Positions 43,618 to 55,712 of a DNA stretch of 64,000 nt are shown piece by piece. Origin of the DNA: Sarcophilus harrisii (taxonomy: Eukaryota > Chordata > Mammalia > Dasyuromorphia > Dasyuridae); contig NC_045429.1 in NCBI RefSeq assembly GCF_902635505.1, positions 425,781,669 through 425,845,668 on the forward strand, read 5' to 3'. The notes under the pieces were generated by a model. It was given only the letters and a program-made list of their open reading frames with translations. It was not told the DNA's origin and searched no databases. The first letter of the stretch is position 1. The number at the start of each line of letters is the position of its first letter. Made by a program: the position numbers and the translations under genes.

Positions 43618-44818
43618 CAGACCTTTTTAAATTTTTTCCACTTGCAACCCCTTTTCACCAGAGAAAATTTACATAATCTCAAATATATAAGTATCTAAAA
43701 TAGGCATACAAATCAAATGTTTACTCTGAGATACCACTACACACCTCTTAGACTGGCTAAGATGACAGGAAAAAATAATGATGAATGTTGGAGGGGATGT
43801 GGGAAAACTGGGACATTGATACATTGTTGGTGGAGTTGTGAATGGATCCCACCATTCTAGAGACCAGTCTGGAATTATGCCCAAAAAGTTATCAAATTGT
43901 GCATACCCTTTGATCCAGGAGTGCTACTACTGGACTTATATCCCAAAGAGATCTTAAAGAAGGGAAAGGGACCTGTATGTGCAAGAATGTTTGTGGCAGC
44001 CCTTTTCATAGGGTCAAGAAACTGGAAACTGAATGGATGTCCATCAGTTGGAGAATGGCTGAATAAACTGTGGTATATGAATATTATGGAATATTATTGT
44101 TCTGTAAGAAATGATCAGCAGGATGAATACAGAGAGGCTGGAGAGACTTACATGAACTGATGCTGAGTGAAATGAGCAGAACCAGAAGATCATTATACAC
44201 TTCAACAACAATACTGAATGAGGATCTATTCTGATGGACATGGATATCTTCGACAAAGAGAAGATCCAATTCAGTTCCAATTGATCAATGAGGGACAGAA
44301 TCAGCTACACCCAGAGAAGGAACACTGGGAAATGAATGTGGACTACTTGCATTCTTGTTTTTTCCCCCCCAAGTTATTTTTACCTTCTGAATCCGATTGT
44401 TCTTGTGCAACAAGAGAACTATTTGGTTCTGTACACATATATTGTATCTAGGATATACTCTAACATATTTAACATGTATGAGACTGCCTGCCATCTAGGG
44501 GAGGGTGTGGAAGGAGGGAAGGGAAAAATTGGAACATAAGTGAGTGCAAGGGATAATGTTGTAAAAAATTACCTATGAATATATGCTGTCAATAAAAAGT
44601 TATAATAAAAAATCAAATGTTTAATGATAATAAGCCATAAAGAAATTTATTTTAAAAAATTCTTTGGCATATATATGTTTACCCTTTATTAAAGATGAAT
44701 GCAAATTTGTATACTAATGAGATGGCCGTGTTTATTTTTACATGAAGAATTTTCATTATCTCCACAGTCAGTTGTGCAACCCCATATGAGGTCGCAATTC
44801 ACAGTTTAAGAAATTTTG
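43618..44818. mobile_element. hAT-type MITE split by an L1
   Basis: The left end is CAGACCTTTTTAAATTTTTT and the right end CAGTTTAAGAAATTTTG, imperfect inverted repeats. A perfect 8-bp target-site duplication CTCTACAT lies at 43610-43617 and 44819-44826. Without the inserted L1 and one copy of its duplication the element is about 301 bp. It has the CCCCATATGAGGTCGC segment shared with the copy at 9410-9562 and no transposase. Confidence 0.92.
43724..44610 (+). mobile_element. 5'-truncated L1 inserted in a hAT MITE
   Basis: It begins inside ORF2, whose C-terminal frame is still partly readable (GCPSVGEWLNKLWYMN), and runs through the 3' UTR to an A-rich end. A perfect 13-bp target-site duplication AATCAAATGTTTA lies at 43711-43723 and 44611-44623. 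The perfect duplication and good match to related copies suggest a fairly young insertion. Confidence 0.95.
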
Positions 44819-45214
44819 CTCTACATAATAGAAATTTGCTGTTTTAGGTGCAAATCAACAAGCTTTTGTTAGGTTTCTACTGTATGCCAGGAACTGTTAA
44901 CTAAGTTAAAAATAAAAGCCAAAAAAAAAAAAGTCTATCTTTAAGATGTTCAGTCTAATGGAGAAGGCAATATGTAAGCAATTAGACATAAATCAGATTT
45001 ATACAGGATAAGCTGGAGATCATGCGAGAGGGAAGACTAGGAAATGCTTCTTGTAGAAAGTTCAATTTTAGTTGAGACTTAAAGAAAGCCAGGAGGCAGA
45101 GGCAAAGGAAGGAGAGAGAATTCTAGGCATGGGAGACAGCCAAAGAGAATGCAGAGTATCAAACAGGAGAAACATCAAGGAGACCAGTGTCACTGAATTG
45201 TAGGAAAATAAGAT

Positions 45215-45645
45215 TTTTTAACATAGTCGTTTATTTTTCCAAACATAGTTTTCAACATTCATCTCTTTAAAACTTTTTGTTTCAAATTTTTCTCCCTCTC
45301 TCTCCTGCCTCCTCAAGACAGCAAGCAATCTGATATGTTAAAAATGTGCAATTATTCTAAACATATTTCTATATTCATAATGCTGCAAATGAAAAATTAG
45401 ATCAAAGCAGGGCGGGGAGACATGAGAAAGGAAAAAAAAAAACCAGGCAAACAACAAGGGTGAAAATATTTAAGGTACATTCAGTCTCCATAGTTCTCGC
45501 TCTGGATGCAGATGGCTCTTTCCATCACAAGTCTGTTGGAACTGGCCTGAATCACCTCATTACTGAAAAGAGCCAGGTCCATAGCAGTTATCATCACATA
45601 ATCTTCTTGTTACTGCATGCAATGTTCTCTTGGTTCTGCACACAA
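45215..45645 (-). mobile_element. 5'-truncated L1 inserted in L2
   Basis: It begins with a T-run (the minus-strand poly-A), then reads the L1 3' UTR in reverse, including GACAGCAAGCAATCTGATATG and TTCAGTCTCCATAGTTCTCG. An 11-bp target-site duplication GAAAATAAGAT lies at 45204-45214 and 45646-45656. Confidence 0.92.
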
Positions 45646-45789
45646 GAAAATAAGATCTTAAGAAGACTAAAAAGATAGGAAGAAGCTTGCTTATACAAGG
45701 TTTTAAAAGTCAAACAGATGAACCACTCTGATTTATTGATTAGGGAGGTGATGTGGTCAGATATGAACTTTAGAAAGATTCCTCTTTTT

Positions 45790-46030
45790 AAAAAAAAAAT
45801 TTTAGCATTTAGATAACACTTTAAAGTTTGCATAATGCAACTCAACAAATATTATTTCATTTTACCCTCACAACTACCTGCCAAGGTACTGTGGCTTTGT
45901 TTTGTTTTTTTTAATCCCCATTTTACAGTTGAGGAAACTGAGTTTGACTTGTCTAGGATCATATAGCCAGAAAGTATCTAAAGCCGGATCTGCACTCAGG
46001 TAATCTTGACTCCAAGTACAGAATTCCAGT
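45790..46030 (-). mobile_element. CORE-SINE (MIR/THER-like)
   Basis: AACACTTTAAAGTTTGCATAA, CCCCATTTTACAGTTGAGGAA, GGATCATATAGCCAGAAAG and CTTGACTCCAAGTACAGAAT follow the reverse CORE-SINE order. It sits inside the L2. Confidence 0.75.
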
Positions 46031-46394
46031 CATCTCTCCAACTTAGCTGCTTTGATAACTGAAAGAAAGATGGGCTGGACTTCAGAAATGGAAATCCAGG
46101 TAATAGTTGGTAATAGTTTAGGGTAAAGCCATGAGAGCTTGTACTAGTGTAAAGGTGGGGAAAAGTATTTGTGAAAAATGTTACAAAGGTAGAAATTACA
46201 GCACTTGATAACACATATGGAGTTGAAAGAGAATGAAGAATTGAAGATCACTCTCCAGTTGTAAGGCTGTACTCCTGGGAAGATGGTGATATCCTCAACA
46301 ATAAAAAGGAAGTCTGAAAGGATGAAGATTGTAGGGGGAAAGATAATGAGTTAAGTTATGGACACAAAAGTAAGAAAGATAAGGGGAAAATATG

Positions 46395-46975
46395 TTTCAG
46401 TGTACAGTCTGAATTCATAAGTTCTCTGCTAGAGGTGGATAATATGTTTTATCATGAATCCTTTGTAATTATAATTAGTCATTGTATCATTTGGAATTAC
46501 AAAGTCAGAATTACAGTTGGTTATCTTTGCAATATAGCTCTCATTGTAAATAGTTCTGGTTCTGCTCACTTCACTTTGTATCTGTTCATGTAAGCCTTCC
46601 CAAGTTTTTCTGAAATCATCTGATCCTTCATCATTTCTTTCTTACAGCATAATATTATTCCACACGTTCAAATGCCATAACTTGTTCAGCCATTCCCCAA
46701 TTGATAGGAGTCACCTCATTTTGCATTTCTTAGTCACCATAAAAAGAGTTGCTAAAAATATTTTTGTACATAAAGGAAGGAAAACATAAGGGAAAGTAAA
46801 AAAGGAAACTTGTTGTTTCTCATAATTATTGTGTTTGAGAGAAAGAATATAAAAACTCAGAGGAAGGGGTGGGAAAGTAAACATCAGGTGAACCTCACTC
46901 TTTTTTTTTATTATAGTTTTTTATTTACAAATTATATGCATGGGTAATTTTACAGTATTGACAATTGCCAAACCT
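46395..46975 (-). mobile_element. L1 fragments
   Basis: The part at 46395-46770 reads L1 in reverse (GGTTCTGCTCACTTCACTTTG, CATAACTTGTTCAGCCATTCC). A separate 3'-end piece at about 46903-46975 (TTTTATTTACAAATTATATG, ATGCATGGGTAATTTTAC) comes from another L1 subtype. Confidence 0.7.
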
Positions 46976-47246
46976 TTTTGAACTTCACTCTTAATGAGCA
47001 AAAGAAAAGTGAACATGCAGTTTGGTGTAAAAATTCATCAAATTCAACAAGGAAACCAGGGAATAGGGGAGGATATTAAGGAGAATAATACTTGGGAAGG
47101 AATAGACAAGCAAAACAAACTTCCTATTTCTAAACAGAGCAGGGACGGGGTAGGAAGAGGAGAAAAAGGGAAAGAAAAATAAAGAATTAGAACCTAAGCT
47201 GGGGGTGGGGTGGAAGTGCCTTAGATTGTCTTAGTTGAGGAATTGT

Positions 47247-47545
47247 GCTGAATGAATGTCATGGAACATTATTACACCATAAGAAATGACAAAAGAGATG
47301 ATTTCAGAAAATCTTGGTTACTAGAGCGAACAAAACTTGGAAAACATTTTATACAACAGTTCTTGTCACAGCTCCCCTTTTGCGTGGTGAAACCTATGGA
47401 CCCCTTCTGAGAATAATATTTTTAAATAATTGAAGGAAATGCTAAATTTCAGCTAGAGGTTAATGAAATAAAGATGTATTTTTTCCCCATCCAAGGTCAT
47501 GAACCCTGACAAGGAACCCAAAAATTCCAGATTGGGAGCCCCTGT
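47247..47545 (+). mobile_element. L1 scrap followed by a possible hAT fragment
   Basis: About 47247-47356 is a short L1 ORF2/UTR piece (ATGGAACATTATTACACCATAAG). The segment to 47545 ends GATTGGGAGCCCCTGTG, resembling the reverse of a hAT terminus (CAGGGGCTCCCAAT), but I see no matching target-site duplication. The second part is tentative. Confidence 0.45.
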
Positions 47546-47559
47546 GTGGATACCTTTTG

Positions 47560-48990
47560 TTTGGCTGTATTTATTTGTTATAAGAGTTTTATTTACTCTT
47601 TTTCTTTTTCTTTTTTAGTTGCAGGGCTTATGGCAAAGGAAGGCAGGATTAGGAATAGTGATTATGCCTCCAAATATTTGCCACTGAAATATGTTTTTAA
47701 AATGTGCAGAAGAGAATATAAATTCAGGAAGCACCAATAAATACAAACCTTGAAAAGAGAGAATTTATTATATTTGTTATATATATTGTATATATTTATT
47801 ATATATGTTTTTAAAGTAATATGAAATAGAGATCCACAATTTCATATAGAATCTGCTTTGTTTTTCTGCTATGGGCATGAAAATGCTCTTTTTTTAGATG
47901 TTTAATTTGAGAATAAAACTAAAATTTTTAAAAATGTAAATACCTTTTAAAATGTCAAAAAACTGAAAACAAAACAGAAATACCTATAATTTCAGAAAAA
48001 CAATGGAGTCAATTGTTTTCTTTGTCTCTGTCTCTGTGTCTGTCTCTTAAATGTTTGGGAAAATCAAAGTCTGTGCCTTGATCACCCAGGAGACAGAGAT
48101 TGAGACATGCTGTAGCCCAGCCAGGGAAGAAGTGAGGTATTGGCTTCTGATGGAAAACCCTCTGATGAAATACCAAGCAAGTCACTCGGGTGAGGTGAGA
48201 CTGTATATGCTTCAACTCTGTGATGGTGATTTTGGAGGAGACAGAGATGGAAAGGATGAACAAAATAGGTGTCTTTGGCCAAAGACCTCTGGGAGCATAT
48301 GTTCCCTTGGGAAAAATCAAATTGTGAACTGAGAATTCAGACTTTATTAGAAACATGAATGAGTCAACTGCTTCAGAGTTTGAATACTGTTTTTATTATC
48401 CACTTCATCATCAAATGTATTCTAAACTATAATATAAGTATGTTTTCCTTTGGGAATCACATGAAATTGCAAAGGAGATAAGGATCTTAATGGGAAATGA
48501 GATACCAATAAATTCTCTGTGTGTTTCCCTTTGGGATCACATCAAATCAAAAAGGAGATAAGAATCTTAATGGGAAATGAGATACAAGTTAAATTTGAAA
48601 GTTTTCCCAGAATACTAGAAGAGACATAACAAGCCAATTTGTAATAAATTGAAGAAATATTATATATGAATTATATTATACTTTAAACCTTTGACTGAAT
48701 TAAGAGGTTTGTGGGCCAAGTGCTTCTGCCTTTGGGAAAACTTCCTGAATTATCTGCACCAAGTCCTCACATGTAGAAATGCCCTATCTTTTTAAATGGA
48801 GAATAAGTCTACAGGTGAGATTACCTTTATCCTTACTATACAAATGCTTTTTAAACCACAGTTTATTGGCATTTTTTGTTTTTTACATCATTATAATTTT
48901 TTCCAGTATCTCTCTCCTCCCTCCCCACTTCCAGTTAACTCCCACATATGCCAAATAGTTTTAAAGGGACAAAAAAAAAGAAAAAGATTT
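47560..48990. other. Unassigned AT-rich DNA
   Basis: It holds an imperfect AT-rich tract (47755-47815) and the diverged tandem duplication at 48443-48587. A segment at 48000-48350 is open on both strands for 90-115 codons without recognisable similarity. No gene is supported. Confidence 0.5.
48443..48587. repeat. Diverged tandem duplication (about 77 bp)
   Basis: Two direct copies (about 48443-48509 and 48520-48587) share TCCCTTTGGGATCACAT-like starts and the block TCTTAATGGGAAATGAGATAC. The copies differ by several substitutions and small indels, so this is an older event. Confidence 0.85.
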
Positions 48991-49048
48991 TTTTTTTAAT
49001 CAACAAAACTAATCAATACATCTAAAAAAGTAAGAAAATATATGCCAT

Positions 49049-49492
49049 TTTCTTCAACAATGAGATGATTCAAACCAATGCCACTTATTCAGTGATGAAG
49101 AGAGCCATCTACCCAGAGAAAGGACAGTGGGAACTGAATGTGGACCACAACATAGCATTCTCACTCTTTTTGTTGTTGTTTGCTTGCATTTTATTTTCTT
49201 TCTCAGTTTTTTACCTTCCTTCTTGATCTGATTTTTCTTGTGTAGCAAGATAACTATATAAATATGTATACATATATTTGATTTAGCATATTTTAACATA
49301 TTTAACATGTATTAGACTACCTGCCAGCTAGGGGAGGGGATGGGGGAAGGAGGGGATAATTTGGAACACAAAGTTTTGCAAGGGTCAATGTTGAAAAATT
49401 ACCCATGCATATGTTTTGTAAATAAAAAACTTTAATAAAAGAAAAGAAAAATTCACTGGCAACAAATAGAGAAAAGTGAAAAAGAAAGAAAA
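49049..49492 (+). mobile_element. L1 3' end with possible 3' transduction
   Basis: The L1 3' UTR runs to the usual end TTTAATAAAAG at about 49440. An extra segment of about 40 bases (AATTCACTGGCAACAAATAG onward) and a second A-rich stretch follow before the right duplication. A 17-bp target-site duplication AAGAAAATATATGCCAT lies at 49032-49048 and 49493-49509. Sequence beyond the L1 end but inside the duplication is the signature of a 3' transduction. Confidence 0.88.
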
Positions 49493-49509
49493 AAGAAAAT
49501 ATATGCCAT

Positions 49510-52500
49510 GTTTCACACTTGTGAACCTCCTACTTCTGCAAAGGGGATGGTGGTGGAGAGGCAGGAAATCTCATCTCTTTTGGGGGAGGGGGGCATCCTT
49601 ATTCCTTTTGAACATATCCTTTTCATGAGAATTTACAAAAGGATTATCTTTTGCCAGATTGGATGTTCTAAGTTTTTGGTTTAGAAAATGCAGGCATCAT
49701 AAAACTAGGGACCATGAACCAACCCTGTCTGGTTGAAGGGGCAAACTTGTGTTCCCTGCTGCCTAAACTTGTGATTCTCCAACAGCATGCCCTAACTCCT
49801 CAATTTCTGACTTCAGGTCCTTGGTATGCGTGACATTTTTGCTTTTCCTTCTACTACCCAACCCTCTTTGGCTGTAGTTTCAGTTCCAATGACTATTACT
49901 TCTTGTAGTATAGCCTTTATTCCTGCCTGCCTTTCTGGGTTCTTCAGGACCATAAGAACATGCTGGCATTCTATTTACTCTAAAATCAAATTGGATTTCT
50001 TTAGATAAACAGCCGAACTTCCAGTCACAGGAACGAGTTAGTACAGTTTAGGGAAAATCCCATCTAGCCAGTACTGTTGAGTCAGTTTATAGGGGATTTT
50101 TGTGTTTATCTAAACATAGCTCCCTATGTTTACAGGGTTCTGTTCTTTGTGATATGTGGTCATAGGCAGTAGCCATTCTTGGAAGGAGAGTTCCAAGGCC
50201 TGCAGCCTTCCCATTCCCCATTGTGGAAGAAGGCCCACTGCCTATTTCTATGGTATTGGTATTTCTATAGCCAGAAATTGTTCTGCTCCCTAAATAGAAT
50301 AAGCAAGCATTCCTTATCTCATGGACTTGGTTCTTGTTATTCACAAATCTTTTTGTGATATGTTTTTCTTTGACCTCTTGTTATGAGTTGGGTCTAATTA
50401 CCATGGGAGCCCTCTTTTTGAGACAGCCGCTTCTTTCCCTGCCAGCTAGCTGATGTTGGTGTACCCCATGGCCTCAATAGGCACACAGGGGACTAGCTCC
50501 AGGCTTCCATGGAGCCAAGTTCATCACTGGGCAGCCTGTCACTTCTGGGAAATGAGGGGGATGGGAGGGGAATCAGGTTTCTTTCTTTAGCTCTACCTCC
50601 ACCCAAGAGTCAAATCTGTGGCTTTAAAGTAAAGCCGACATTTGGCTCATCTATCATCTCCCCAAAATATGCGTAATTTTTAGAAAATGTGCAATTTATC
50701 ATCTGTATTATCAGATATAAGACAACAGCTTTTTGTTTTTTGTTTTCTGCATCAGAAAGTGCTTAAGACATAAGTCATTAAGGGAAAAATATTATAGCTG
50801 TTAAACTATCTTTGGAAGGTAAAGACAACTTTGTGGTATGACCAAACAGATATTTCACATTCTTAATAACCTCAGACCTGAACTTGAACCTAAAGTGTTT
50901 TAAAACAGACTTCAGTTTTGAAAGGTGGATTGATTCATGGGAAAGAAAGTATAAGAACTAGTTGATCAGTGTTTGGGCTGTGTAAAGATAGGAGTAGAAT
51001 CACAACTTTTCAATTATGGTTTATTAATATTGATCACATTCTTTTCCCTATCTTCTTTGTAAAGAGCAGTTGGGGCCAAAGAGAATAAAAATTTTAAGAG
51101 GATATATTGATGGAAACATACAATTAACAATCATAACCATGGATGTGAATAGGATGAAGTCACCTATAAAATGGAAGAGGGCAACAGAATGAATTTGCAA
51201 GCAAAACCCAACAATATGTTATTTACAAGTATACCAAGTAAAGTTAACTACATCTTTCCCTCAGAGTTCTAGAAGTATCCCTGAGGGGTTAGGTTTAGTG
51301 TTTCATTCTCTTATCTTTTTGGGTCAAGCCTTAATTCTGGTGGAAGGACTTCCTATTGATGTCTGTCAGTGACCTAGTTCCATTCAAACAACGAGCAATC
51401 ACTGACTTTTACAAAAGGATATTTATTTAGAAGATACAGCCAGGACAAAACTTTAAGCATCTGCCCTCTCCCCAGTATCTTAGGGAAAGCAAAATTCTTT
51501 CCTATGGCACTTTAGTCTCCAAGGAAAGTAGATTTAAACTTAAGATAGTTTCTACATAGTATTGGTCCCACCAAGATCATGTCCAAATGAAGTATGGCCA
51601 TAGAATGGGTCTTCCCCAAGTTATCATTGGGTCAGACCAAGATCACTCTTTGATCTCTAGGATTCAATTCCTACACTCCTAAATTACCAGATTCCTGGGC
51701 AGCTCACTCTCCTGACCTTTGAAAATTCACAAGGTCACAGCTTCAGGCTTCCTTTACCTACCACAAAAGAGTAGATGCTAAAAAAAAAAAAAAAAATGAA
51801 TCAAGGCTCAAGCTCACATGTTGACCTCAAATGAGGAAGAATAACAAGGGCCTCTTCCCAGACAATATTTCTTTTCCTCATATCAACAAAAAGGAAGAAA
51901 TCAAAGAAAATTCCAATCATGAAGAAACATTCTGACTGTTCTCTCCATCACCAACCTACCCTAGCTGCAGGTTCTCAATGACAGCAAGTCAGCATGTGGT
52001 TAACACAACCAGGAACAGTTACCAAATGTCTACAGATGTCCCAAAGTCTCTCCAAACCACTTCCTATACGTGCTTTTTCCATGTGGAAAGTGCTACATCA
52101 GAAGCACATGCTTGTTCAGATTGTATTCATTGGCTAGTCTCCCATTACATGAGAAACACACTTGAAACAAAGATTTACATGGAGTTAAGATAAGAAGTTG
52201 AAGCAGAATTGGTTATGCCTTAGGTGAATTTGTTTTAAAAATAGGAATGGCAGTCAAAATTTCAGGCAAGGCAATAGTAAAAATAAACATAGTTAAAACA
52301 GTAAGCAGGGAAACTACAGTATTCTTAAGGACACCATAGAAAATTAAGTATTTAGATGATTATGTAAATATTAAATATATAGATAATTCTATATATAAAA
52401 TATATGCATCAAATAGTCCAGCATGTAAACACTTCTTAATCCAATTACAAGGGAAATAGACATTTATAAAACTATTTACCTAGAAATCTCAATGAGTCCT

Positions 52501-52550
52501 TCTCAGACCTAAACAAATTTAATTTTTAAAAATGGCCCTGAATAGAATTT
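49510..52550. other. Unassigned intergenic DNA (3 kb)
   Basis: No gene is recognised. Several parts have more balanced composition (49780-50640, 51200-51770, 51950-52200) but show no readable domain, splice pattern or repeat family I know. An A17 tract lies near 51781-51797. Worn endogenous retrovirus or old LINE sequence is possible. Confidence 0.45.
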
Positions 52551-52559
52551 TAGAAAAGT

Positions 52560-53192
52560 TAGATATACATCACTGGGAATTTCTAAATTAGACTCAAAAA
52601 GAAAACACTTATCATTCAGCATTGCATGTTACTTTTTTAAAAACTGACCACAAATTCAGATTTTACGCTGAGGAGTATTTAAAAAAATAATAATAATAAC
52701 AAATTAAGAAAAGAACAAACAGAAAATACATCTTTTATTGACCAAAAAGCAATAAAAATCATAATAAAGACATTAAAAGGAAGAATTGAAACCTAAAGGG
52801 AGGCTAAATAACACAATCCTAAAAAAAATGTGGTTCACTCCCTATTTGATAAAAATTGCTGGGAAAACTAGAAAATAGTCTGGCAGAAATTAGACTTAGA
52901 CAAATTTCCTACACTGTATTCCACAAGAAACTAAAAATGGACATGTAACTTGAATATTAAAGTTAATTTTAAAAATTTAAAGAAAAGCAAATCACATACA
53001 TTCCACAGCTATGGGAGAGAGATGAATTATTAATTAAATAAAAGCAATTACAAGAGACAAAACTTTGATTTTGATTACATGAAACTGAAAAGCTTTTAAA
53101 ATAACAAAATTAATGTATCTAGGATAAGAAGGGAAAAGGTGGACTGCAAAAAAAGTTTGTATTAAATATTGCTGATAAGAATTTGGTATTTG
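52560..53192 (+). mobile_element. Old L1 ORF2 fragment, left part
   Basis: Recognisable ORF2 pieces include TTTGATAAAAATTGCTGGGAA and GGCAGAAATTAGACTTAGAC, with many differences from younger L1 copies here. It continues at 55729-55803 (GCAACTTACAAAAATATATGG), on the far side of a younger insertion that duplicated AAGAATTTGGTATTTG. The left boundary is uncertain. Confidence 0.65.
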
Positions 53193-53951
53193 ATTCTGGA
53201 GAGCAATTTGGAACTATGCCCAAAGGGCTATCAAACCGTGCACACCCTTTGATCCAGCAGTGTTTCTACTGGGCTTGTATCCTAAAGAGATTTTAAAGGA
53301 GGGAAAGGGACCTACGTGTGCAGAAATGTTTGTGGCAGCCTTTTTGTGGCAAAGAACTGGAAACTGAGTGGATTTCCATCAGTTGGAGAGTGGTTGAATA
53401 AATTATGGTATATGAATGCTATGGAAAATTACTATTTTGTAAGAAATGACCAGCAGAATGATTTCAGAGAGGCCTGGAGAGACTGACATGAACTGATACT
53501 GAGCAAAATGAGCAGAACCAGAAGATCATCGTACATGGCAACACAAGATTATATTATGATCGTATATGATGACCTGATGGACATGGCTCTCTTCAACAAG
53601 ATGATTCAGACTAGTTTCAATGGTCTTGTGATGAAGAGAGCCAACCACACCCAGAGAGAGAACTGGGGGAACTGAGTGTGGATCATAACATTGCATTCTC
53701 ACTCTTTTTGTTATTCTTTGCTTGCATTTTGCTTCCTCCTTTTTTTTTTTTCTTTTTGATCTGATTTTTCTTGTGCAACATGGTATTTGTGTAAATATTT
53801 ATAGAAGAATTGCACATGTTTAATATATACTGGATCACTTGCTGTCTAATGGAGGGGCTGGGGGAAGGGAAAGAAAAAATTAGAACACAAGGTTTTGTAA
53901 GGGTGAATGTTGAAAATTATCCATGCATATATTTTGAAAATAAAAAGCTTT
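53193..53951 (+). mobile_element. L1 segment A of a composite insertion
   Basis: It starts inside ORF2 (ATTCTGGAGAGCAATTTGG), runs through the 3' UTR and stops at AAAATAAAAAGCTTTA with almost no poly-A. L1 segment B follows directly. The 16-bp duplication AAGAATTTGGTATTTG lies just before it (53177-53192), and its partner comes only after segment B (55713-55728). Confidence 0.85.
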
Positions 53952-55712
53952 ACAGCAGTCACCAAAACCATTTGGTATTGGCTAAGAAATAGATTAGTTG
54001 ATCAGTGGAATTGGTTAAGTTCACAAGACAAAATAGTCAATAACTGTAGCAATTGGGTGTTTGACAAACCCAAAGATCCCAACTTTTGGGATAAGAATTC
54101 ATTATTTGACAAAAACTGCTGGGAAAACTGGTAACTAGTATGGCAGAAATTAGGCATGGATCCACACTTAACACCATACACCAATATAAGATCAAAATGG
54201 GTTCGTGATTTAGGCATAAAGAATGAGATCACAAATAAATTAGAGGAACATAGGATAGTTTACCTCTCAGACTTGTGGAGGAGGAAGGAATTTGTAACCA
54301 AAGAAGAACTAGAGATCATTATTGATCACTGTGAAGACCGAGTTAGCACCCTGGATGCCTTAGAATCAGCTAGAATCAGGATAAGCAAAAGTCCTTGTTC
54401 TTTACTCTTGATCTTAAGAGTAGAATTGAAGGGAATGGAGACAGCAATCTCCACACCTTCTTTCTCTTCTTCCCCCCCAAAATGTAATTCTTTCTTGTCT
54501 TAGTCCATCCTCTAATCCCTCCTCCAATTCTCTGTACACCAACAGATCGAGCCAGCACAGAATAGTGGGGTGGGCAATTTTCCAAGCATATGCCAATAGA
54601 GTATTGTCCAATAAGTAATTAGCCTTAAGTGCTCAATTGTCCAAGTGCATCTGCTCAGAGTTTCAGCCCTTTACAAATCACAAAATAGAAAATTTTGATT
54701 ACATCAAATGAAAAGGCCTTGTACAAACAAAAATAATGCAAACACAATTAGAAGGGAAGCCACAAACTGGGAAAACATTTTTAGAGTTAAAGATTCTAAT
54801 AAAGGCCTCATTTCCAAAATATATAGAGAATTGACTCTAATTTATAAGCAATCAAGCCATTCTCCAATTGATAAATGGTCAAAGGATATGAACAGACAAT
54901 TTTCAGATGATGAAATTGAAACTATTTCCACTCATATGAAAGAGTGTTCCAAATCACTATTTATCAGAGAAATACAAATTAAGACAACTCTGAGATACCA
55001 CTACACATCTGTCAGATTGGCTAAGATGACAGAAAAAAATAATGATGAATGTTGGAGGGAATGAATGTGGGAAAACTGAGACACTGTTGCATTGATGGTG
55101 GAGTTGTGAACGAATCCAACCATTCTGGAGAGCAATCTGGAATCATGCCCAAAAAGTCATTAAACTGTGCATACCCTTTGTTCCCATAGGGCTAGTACTG
55201 GGCTTATATCCCAAAGAGATACTAAAGAAGGGAAAGGGACCTGTATGTGCCAAAATGTTTGTGGTCTCCCTGTTTGTAGTGACTAGAAACTGGAAAATGA
55301 ATGGATGCCCATCAATTGGAGAATGGTTGGGTAAATTGTGGTATATGAATGTTATGGAATATTATTGTTCTGTAAGAAATGATCAGCAGGATGAATACAG
55401 AGAGGCTTGGAGAGACTTATATGAACTGATGTTGAGTGAAATGAGCAGAACCAGGAGATCATTATACATTTCAACAACAATAATGTATGAGCATGCATTC
55501 TGATGGAAGTGGATATTTTCAACGAGAAGATATAATTCACTTCCAACTGATCAATGATGGATGGAATCAGCTACACCCAGAGAAGGAATACTGGGAAATG
55601 AGTGTAAACTGTTTGCATTTTCATTTTTCTTCCCAGGTTATTTTTGCCTTCTGGATCCAATTCTTCCTGTGCAACAAGAAAAAAAACAAAGAAAAAAAAA
55701 AAAAAAAAAAAC
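53952..55712 (+). mobile_element. L1 segment B of a composite insertion, with nested LTR
   Basis: A longer L1 stretch of ORF2 and 3' UTR from a different subfamily than A. The ORF2 C-terminal frame is partly readable (for example NWVFDKPKDPNFW and IYRELTLIYKQSSHSPIDKW), and it ends in a poly-A tract before the right duplication at 55713-55728. An LTR (54330-54675) interrupts it. After removal of the LTR and one copy of its duplication it is about 1.4 kb. Confidence 0.88.
54330..54675 (-). mobile_element. Solo LTR nested in L1
   Basis: On the minus strand it starts TGTAAAGGGCTGAAA and ends GGTCTTCACA, resembling the LTR at 10013-10411 in both termini and the ACAATACTCTATTGGCATA-like region. 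Target-site duplications are GATCAC (54324-54329) and AATCAC (54676-54681). It is younger than the L1 it sits in. The LTR is alone, without internal retroviral sequence. Confidence 0.87.

Larger units (their letters stand above)
44845..46370 (-). mobile_element. LINE L2 fragment with later insertions
   Basis: The + strand starts with the reverse of the L2 3' end (TTTCTACTGTATGCCAGGAAC) and passes through GAGACTTAAAGAAAGCCAGG, GGTGATGTGGTCAGATATG and GGGAAAGATAATGAGTTAAG, the order of a long minus-strand L2. It is interrupted by an L1 (45215-45645) and a CORE-SINE (about 45790-46030). Confidence 0.8.

Noticed and set aside
43897-44160. 87-codon frame with a clear protein look
   Set aside because: It is the C-terminal end of L1 ORF2 in a 5'-truncated copy, not a host gene.
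48009-48356. Frames of 93-115 codons on both strands
   Set aside because: Antisense overlapping frames without homology, domain or transcript signals; treated as chance.
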